Below are positions 59,766 to 64,000 of a DNA stretch of 64,000 nt, one piece after another. How positions within the stretch are numbered: the first letter of the stretch is position 1; the number at the start of each line of letters is the position of its first letter. The translations under genes were made by a program, and so were the position numbers. A model generated the notes under the pieces. It made no database searches. It saw nothing but the letters and a program-made list of their open reading frames with translations, and had not been told where the DNA came from. The DNA lies in the NCBI RefSeq assembly GCF_002150805.1, contig NZ_MTBA01000003.1, positions 558,001 to 622,000 of the forward strand, in the 5' to 3' direction. The stretch comes from Oceanospirillum sanctuarii. GTDB taxonomy: Bacteria; Pseudomonadota; Gammaproteobacteria; Pseudomonadales; Halomonadaceae.

Positions 59766-60767
59766 CTAGCTGATTGAGTGGGTCAGCTCGTTGTCACAGG
59801 GCTGACCGCTTTTCAGGCAATCCAGATTGCCCAGAGTTACCGCTGCAATCTGGGTCAGGGCTTCCTCGGTAAAGAAGCCCTGATGGCCGGTAATCAGCAC
59901 ATTCGGGAAACTCTGCAGACGCTCGAACAGCTCATCATCGATGATTTCACCGGAGTGGTCATGGAAGAAGAGCTGGCTTTCCTGCTCATACACATCTAAA
60001 CCTAGGGCTCTCACCTTACGGCTTTTCAGTCCGGCAATCAGGGCGCGGGTATCCACTAAGCCGCCCCGGCTGGTGTTAATCAGCATCACGCCGTCTTTCA
60101 TCAGGCTGATCGCCTGTTCGTCGATCAGGTGGTGACTCTCTTCGCTCAGGGGGCAGTGCAGGCTGATGATATCGGATTGCTGATAAAGCTCATCCAGTTC
60201 CACATAGCGGCCGCCCAGAGCAAGAAAATCAGGGTTCGGGTAGGGATCGTGTGCAATCAAATTACAGCCAAAACCCTTGATGATTTTGGCGGTAGCCAGA
60301 CCTATCTGACCGGTGCCGATCAGACCGAAAGTTTTGCCGTGCAGGTTAAAACCCAGTAAGCCATTCAACGTGAAGTTGCTTTCCCGTACCCGGTTATAGG
60401 CGCGATGGGTTTTGCGGTTCAGGGTGAGAATCAGTGCCAGGGTATGTTCGGCAACAGCTTCCGGGGAGTAGGCGGGAACACGAACCACCGGCAGACCGAG
60501 TGCTTTGGCCGCCAGCAGATCTACGTTGTTGAATCCTGCGCAGCGCAGGGCTATAAAACGCACGCCGACTGCTTTCAGCTTCTCCAGTACCGGAGCGCTC
60601 AGGTCGTCATTGACAAAGGCACAGACGGCATCAAAGCCCTTGCAGAGTTCGGCGTTGGTTTCATTCAGTAGCTGATCAAAGTAGTTCAGCTCGTAGCCAT
60701 GCCTGCCGTTTTCCTGCTCCAGAAACTGTTTGTCGTAGGGTTGGGCGCTGAAAACGGCAATACGCAT
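59766..60767 (-). CDS. ldhA: D-lactate dehydrogenase (NAD-dependent, LdhA type)
   Basis: The enzyme reduces pyruvate to D-lactate or the reverse. The 333-residue protein has the D-2-hydroxyacid dehydrogenase layout: the NAD-binding GTGQIGLA, NTSRGGLVDTRAL with the catalytic arginine, the glutamate in DVYEQES, and the histidine in LITGHQGFFTEEAL. The start MRIAVFSAQPYDKQFLEQEN is typical of LdhA. It is convergent with the AEC gene. The substrate is inferred from family features. Confidence 0.9.
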   Translation of the reverse strand: MRIAVFSAQPYDKQFLEQENGRHGYELNYFDQLLNETNAELCKGFDAVCAFVNDDLSAPVLEKLKAVGVRFIALRCAGFNNVDLLAAKALGLPVVRVPAYSPEAVAEHTLALILTLNRKTHRAYNRVRESNFTLNGLLGFNLHGKTFGLIGTGQIGLATAKIIKGFGCNLIAHDPYPNPDFLALGGRYVELDELYQQSDIISLHCPLSEESHHLIDEQAISLMKDGVMLINTSRGGLVDTRALIAGLKSRKVRALGLDVYEQESQLFFHDHSGEIIDDELFERLQSFPNVLITGHQGFFTEEALTQIAAVTLGNLDCLKSGQPCDNELTHSIS

Positions 60768-60809
60768 GGCGTGTGTTCCTTAATAGTGTTGGATGTACTC
60801 CGGGCTGAA

Positions 60810-61190
60810 TCAGGCCAGCCAGGACAAAGCATTATGGCGAATCGCCACGCCAACAATATAAGCGATTACAGCGAAGGCTGCGACCAGAGCGATCACGCGA
60901 GTGCCTTTGGTTTTACCGCGTTTCAGGGCGATAGTACCCAGCACGATATAGGCGATCAGGCCCAGCAGTTTGGCGGTTAGCCAGCCGTCTGCAAACGGAT
61001 ACTGGTGGATCTGAAACATCAGGCCGATGGCGCTGACCAGCAGCAGGGTATCGATAATATGGGGAACGATTTTTACCCAGCGTTTCTGCAGTTTGTCGGA
61101 ATCCAGCAGCATCCAGATTCCGCGCAGGGTGAAAAGACCAAGGCTCAGGGCAACAGTTAGCAGGTGAATGTGTTTAAACGCAGCGTACAT
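60810..61190 (-). CDS. SirB2-family membrane protein
   Basis: The 126-residue protein is predicted to have four membrane helices. Its start MYAAFKHIHLLTVALSLGLF, with the conserved FKHIHLLT motif, and the segment TLRGIWML match the SirB2 family. It is not known what SirB2 proteins do; the old invasion-regulator name comes from Salmonella. It sits between mutM and ldhA on the same strand. Confidence 0.85.
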   Translation of the reverse strand: MYAAFKHIHLLTVALSLGLFTLRGIWMLLDSDKLQKRWVKIVPHIIDTLLLVSAIGLMFQIHQYPFADGWLTAKLLGLIAYIVLGTIALKRGKTKGTRVIALVAAFAVIAYIVGVAIRHNALSWLA

Positions 61191-61284
61191 GGTGGTTCCT
61201 TTCTGAAATAGTGAATAACAGGTTCAGGTGCTTATCATGGTTTTGGTGATCGCGTGATGCGCTCAGATTGTCAGAGCAGTTGTG

Positions 61285-62118
61285 TCAGCCTTTAAGAGGC
61301 TGGCACTTCGGGCAGAAAACACTGCTGCGGTTGTTCTGACGAATCTCCTTCAGTTCGGTTTTGCAATGCAGGCATTCTGACCCTGCACGGCCGTAGACGT
61401 TCAGCTGTTGAGCGAAATAACCGGGTTTGCCATCACCGCCGACAAAGTCTTTCAGGGTAGTGCCGCCCTGTTCGATGGAGCGCTGCAACACATGTTTGAT
61501 GTTGTCTGTCAGCTTTTTCAGCTGTGCCGGTTTAATCGTGCCGGCTGCCTGTTGCGGATGAACACCAGACAGGAAAAGAGCTTCATTGGCGTAGATGTTA
61601 CCTACGCCTACGACGACCTTACTGTCCATGATCAGGCTTTTGATAGCGGTTTTGCGTTTGCCGCAGCGCTTGGCCAGATAGTCGGCGGTAAAATCATCAG
61701 ACAGGGGTTCAGGCCCCAGATGCGCGATCAGTTTATGGTTTTCGATCGGCTCTTCGGTCCAGAGAATCGCCCCGAAACGTCTTGGGTCGTGATAGCGCAA
61801 GGTATCGCCGCTTTCCATGATGATGTCGACATGATCATGTTTGTTAGCACTTTCATGGCTGGTGTCTGCCAGCAAAACCCTGAGGCTACCGGACATGCCG
61901 AGGTGAATCATCAGGGTGCCGCGATCAAAGCCGAACAACAGGTACTTTCCTCTGCGTTCAACCTGGCGGATGCTTTTACCGCAGATCTTCTTATCCAGAT
62001 CACCGGGGACCGGCCAGCGTAGTGAGGGCTGTCGAACGATCAGCTGTTTAACGGTCTGATTCAGGCAGTAGGGGCTGACACCTTTGCGGGTGGTTTCGAC
62101 TTCCGGTAATTCAGGCAT
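61285..62118 (-). CDS. mutM: Formamidopyrimidine-DNA glycosylase
   Basis: MutM removes 8-oxoguanine and other oxidised bases. The 277-residue protein has the essential start MPELPEVETTRKGV (P2 nucleophile, E3), the lysine loop RRGKYLLFGF and the C-terminal zinc finger CLHCKTELKEIRQNNRSSVF followed by CPKC. Start ATG 62118. It is followed by the SirB2 gene and preceded by the rpmG terminator at 62228. Confidence 0.97.
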   Translation of the reverse strand: MPELPEVETTRKGVSPYCLNQTVKQLIVRQPSLRWPVPGDLDKKICGKSIRQVERRGKYLLFGFDRGTLMIHLGMSGSLRVLLADTSHESANKHDHVDIIMESGDTLRYHDPRRFGAILWTEEPIENHKLIAHLGPEPLSDDFTADYLAKRCGKRKTAIKSLIMDSKVVVGVGNIYANEALFLSGVHPQQAAGTIKPAQLKKLTDNIKHVLQRSIEQGGTTLKDFVGGDGKPGYFAQQLNVYGRAGSECLHCKTELKEIRQNNRSSVFCPKCQPLKG

Positions 62119-62227
62119 GACATGCTTCTCTCGGGATCAGAGTACCCGGTTCAGACTCCGGGGAATGAATAATGATATCGGCGGGAAATAATAACCCAGT
62201 TAAAGAGTGGGTTATTATGCAGGCATA

Positions 62228-62256
62228 AAAAAACCCGGACAAGCCGGGTTTTTTCA
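62228..62256 (-). terminator. Terminator downstream of rpmG
   Basis: AAAACCCGG pairs with CCGGGTTTT around ACAAG, with A and T runs on the two sides. Confidence 0.9.
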
Positions 62257-62268
62257 GAAGAAAAAATC

Positions 62269-62424
62269 TTATTTGATTTTAGCTTCTTTGTACATAACGT
62301 GCTTACGTACAACTGGATCGAATTTTTTCATTTCCAGTTTGTCTGGCGTAGTACGCTTGTTTTTGTCTGTGGTATAGAAGTGACCAGTACCAGCAGACGA
62401 TACCATTCTGATTTTATCACGCAT
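62269..62424 (-). CDS. rpmG: 50S ribosomal protein L33
   Basis: The 51-residue protein starts [20 protein letters not shown] and ends VMYKEAKIK. This is the cysteine-free gammaproteobacterial form of L33. It follows rpmB by 23 bases, and the pair forms the standard rpmB-rpmG operon. Confidence 0.97.
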   Translation of the reverse strand: MRDKIRMVSSAGTGHFYTTDKNKRTTPDKLEMKKFDPVVRKHVMYKEAKIK

Positions 62425-62447
62425 GATTAATCTCCTTTATTCAGTGC

Positions 62448-62684
62448 TTACAGCTTAACGCCGCGCGCACGAATGTCAGCCAGTACCTTTTCGATACCTT
62501 GCTTATCGATGATGCGCATGCCTTTAGCAGATACGCGCAGTTTCACAAAACGCTTCTCGGCTTCAACCCAGAAACGGTGCGTGTGAAGGTTAGGAGTAAA
62601 ACGACGACGCGTTTTGTTTTGTGCGTGTGATACGTTATTTCCGGTTACAGGACGCTTCCCGGTAACCTGGCAAACTTTGGACAT
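62448..62684 (-). CDS. rpmB: 50S ribosomal protein L28
   Basis: The 78-residue protein starts [20 protein letters not shown] and has the conserved [16 protein letters not shown]. It belongs to the large subunit. Start ATG 62684. It is the first gene of the rpmB-rpmG operon, divergent from the unlinked left genes and downstream of radC by 246 bases on the same strand. Confidence 0.98.
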   Translation of the reverse strand: MSKVCQVTGKRPVTGNNVSHAQNKTRRRFTPNLHTHRFWVEAEKRFVKLRVSAKGMRIIDKQGIEKVLADIRARGVKL

Positions 62685-62930
62685 TTTCTAGCCTCCAGCC
62701 GCTAGCTAGGCGTCTTAACTATTCAAGAAACCTGGGGGGAATCAGCGAATCAGCCGGAACAATCGGCGCCCTGCTTCAACCCATCAATTTAAAGGCGCAC
62801 TGTTATATCAGAATGCCCACTAGCTGACAAGTTTTATGTGGTTTTGCGGCCTTTTTTCTGCTCTTTTTAATGAAAACGACAAAAAGTCTGTTCTAAAAAG
62901 GCAAAAAGTCAGCCAGAAGGGGCACATTAT

Positions 62931-63605
62931 CTACATCAGGCCGCGTTGAGCAAGCGAAACCGTGTCTCCGTTACCAATAATAAAGTGATCCAGTACCCGT
63001 ACTTCAATCAGATTCAATGCCTGAGTCAGTTTATGGGTGATGCGTTCATCGGATTGGCTGGGTTCGGCGATCCCAGAGGGATGATTATGGGCGAAAATAA
63101 CGGCAGCTGCGTTATGAGCCAGGGCCCGTTTCACAACCTCTCTGGGATAGACGCTGGCGCTGTCGATGGTGCCTCGGAACAAAGGCTCAAAAGCCAGAAC
63201 CTGATGCTGGTTATCCATAAAGAGGCAGGCGAACACCTCGTGGGGTTCATGACGCAGCTGAGTGATTAGGTAGTGTTCGGCCAGTTCCGGGCTGGTCAGA
63301 GCCTCGCCGCTTTCAAGTCGCGCCATCAGATGACGCTTGCCCATCTCAAGCACCGCCTGTAGCTGGACATACTTTGCCGGGCCAAGACCGTTGTGCCGGC
63401 AGAAGGTTTTCAGATCGGCTTCCAACAGTGCTCTTAAGCCATCAAAGCCGGATAACAGCTCGCGGGCTAATTCGACTGCGTTTTTACCGGGGATACCGGT
63501 ACGAAGAAAGATTGCCAGTAATTCGGCGTCGCTGAGTGCCTGCGCACCCTGTCGGAGCAGCTTTTCTCTTGGGCGCTCCTGTTCCGGCCAGTCCTTAAGA
63601 CTCAT
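62931..63605 (-). CDS. radC: RadC-family JAB/JAMM-domain protein
   Basis: The 224-residue protein has an N-terminal helix-hairpin-helix region ([20 protein letters not shown]) and a JAMM metal site [18 protein letters not shown] in the RadC C-terminal domain. The family was linked to DNA repair, but its role is not settled. The ATG at 63605 has GGGAGG just before it. It is divergent from coaBC across a 353-base gap holding the 19-bp repeats, the usual radC-coaBC neighbours. Confidence 0.94.
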   Translation of the reverse strand: MSLKDWPEQERPREKLLRQGAQALSDAELLAIFLRTGIPGKNAVELARELLSGFDGLRALLEADLKTFCRHNGLGPAKYVQLQAVLEMGKRHLMARLESGEALTSPELAEHYLITQLRHEPHEVFACLFMDNQHQVLAFEPLFRGTIDSASVYPREVVKRALAHNAAAVIFAHNHPSGIAEPSQSDERITHKLTQALNLIEVRVLDHFIIGNGDTVSLAQRGLM

Positions 63606-63958
63606 GGTCACCTCCCTGATGACATGCTGATCGTTGATACAGCACCCTACTTATAAAAAATCCTTGTAGGGTTTCATAGTTGCCGTTGGAGAGCGTTTAA
63701 GCAAGTCACAATGCTATGTGTTGCTTGTGCGGTGCTAGCTTGCTTGTGCGGTGCTTGCTTGCTTGTTCGGTGCTAGGTTGTTTGTGCAGTGCTGAGGCTG
63801 TCTTGTAGCGGATTTAAGCCACTAAGCTCAGAGCTGACGCTAACGGGCGTGCATGCTATCTTGTGGCGCTCAGATTTTATGTGCTTCTTTATTTAACCGG
63901 TTTCGCTGTTTGATGACTTCAGGCGGGGGCGGGCTTATCTACCGAGGGTGTGTCTATC
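63606..63958. other. Intergenic region between radC and coaBC with tandem repeats
   Basis: This 353-base divergent region holds four 19-bp tandem repeats at 63721-63796 (described separately). The rest shows no gene; both promoters should lie here. Confidence 0.6.
63721..63796. repeat. Four tandem 19-bp direct repeats
   Basis: The units start at 63721, 63740, 63759 and 63778. The first reads TTGCTTGTGCGGTGCTAGC; units two to four differ from it by about one, two and six bases. They are head-to-tail without spacers. Confidence 0.85.
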
Positions 63959-64000
63959 ATGTTGGCTAAGGTTCGTATTCTGCTAGGAATCAGTGGCGGT
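63959..64000 (+). CDS. coaBC: CoaBC (Dfp) bifunctional enzyme, first 14 codons
   Basis: The first 14 codons of a frame that runs off the window encode MLAKVRILLGISGG. This matches the start of the flavoprotein CoaBC (phosphopantothenoylcysteine synthetase/decarboxylase, coenzyme A synthesis). GAGGG stands just before the ATG at 63959. The adjacent radC is its usual neighbour. Only a small part is visible, so the call rests mainly on start and context. Confidence 0.75.
   Translation, partial: MLAKVRILLGISGG

Overview
The window is a stretch of gammaproteobacterial chromosome around the replication origin, and almost every gene in it belongs to a well-known family. Gene order (rpmH-rnpA-yidC leftward; oriC-dnaA-dnaN-recF-gyrB rightward; gmhB-glyS-glyQ; trkA-rsmB-fmt-def opposite LysM-dprA-tsaC-hemF-aroE), a full KdkA/OpsX-type LPS route, PHB-depolymerase-like and c-di-GMP genes, and about 50% GC point to a marine Oceanospirillales/Oceanospirillaceae-type bacterium related to Pseudomonas. 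The genus is not resolved and the assignment is inference. No CRISPR array, prophage, insertion sequence, integrase or rRNA operon was seen.

Region by region. 1-1351: the leftward yidC (cut by the window edge), rnpA and rpmH, with no yidD. 1352-2062: oriC with clustered DnaA boxes and an AT-rich segment. 2063-8510: dnaA, dnaN, recF, gyrB, with two parS partition sites inside recF. 8600-12332: gmhB, glyS, glyQ leftward. 12494-17434: envelope genes (a PAP2-family protein, kdkA, an OpsX-type heptosyltransferase, waaA, an LpxL-type acyltransferase). 17516-23477: trkH, trkA, rsmB, fmt, def leftward. 23776-30249: LysM protein, dprA, tsaC, hemF, a DsbA-fold protein, aroE. 30338-36320: two small hypotheticals, an M48 lipoprotein protease, gamma carbonic anhydrase, prlC, yheV, thrB.

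36416-42740: polA, a membrane PAS-GGDEF-EAL protein and a small helical repeat protein. 42922-48666: speA and speE divergent, a lipoprotein esterase of the PHB depolymerase family, and a REC-HD-GYP regulator. 48929-53957: tRNA-Arg(CCG), cytochrome c5, rep, comM, ubiK. 54258-56616: a sigma-54-type promoter followed by glnK-amtB and a second PII gene. 56709-58460: a copper-delivery group (PCuAC, SCO and a membrane-anchored protein of unknown function). 58789-61190: an AEC transporter, ldhA, SirB2-like protein. 61285-64000: mutM, rpmG, rpmB, radC, four 19-bp tandem repeats, and the first codons of coaBC.

How it works together: replication initiation and segregation signals sit within the first 6 kb. 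LPS inner-core genes form one block whose two central genes start head-to-head in overlapping sequence. Nitrogen sensing (two PII proteins around AmtB), c-di-GMP turnover (one GGDEF-EAL and one HD-GYP protein within about 9 kb) and copper delivery to cytochrome oxidase form small modules. No convincing undescribed multi-gene system was found; the most unusual items are local (parS inside coding sequence, the overlapping kdkA/heptosyltransferase starts, the 19-bp repeats, the PII pair, the helical repeat protein).
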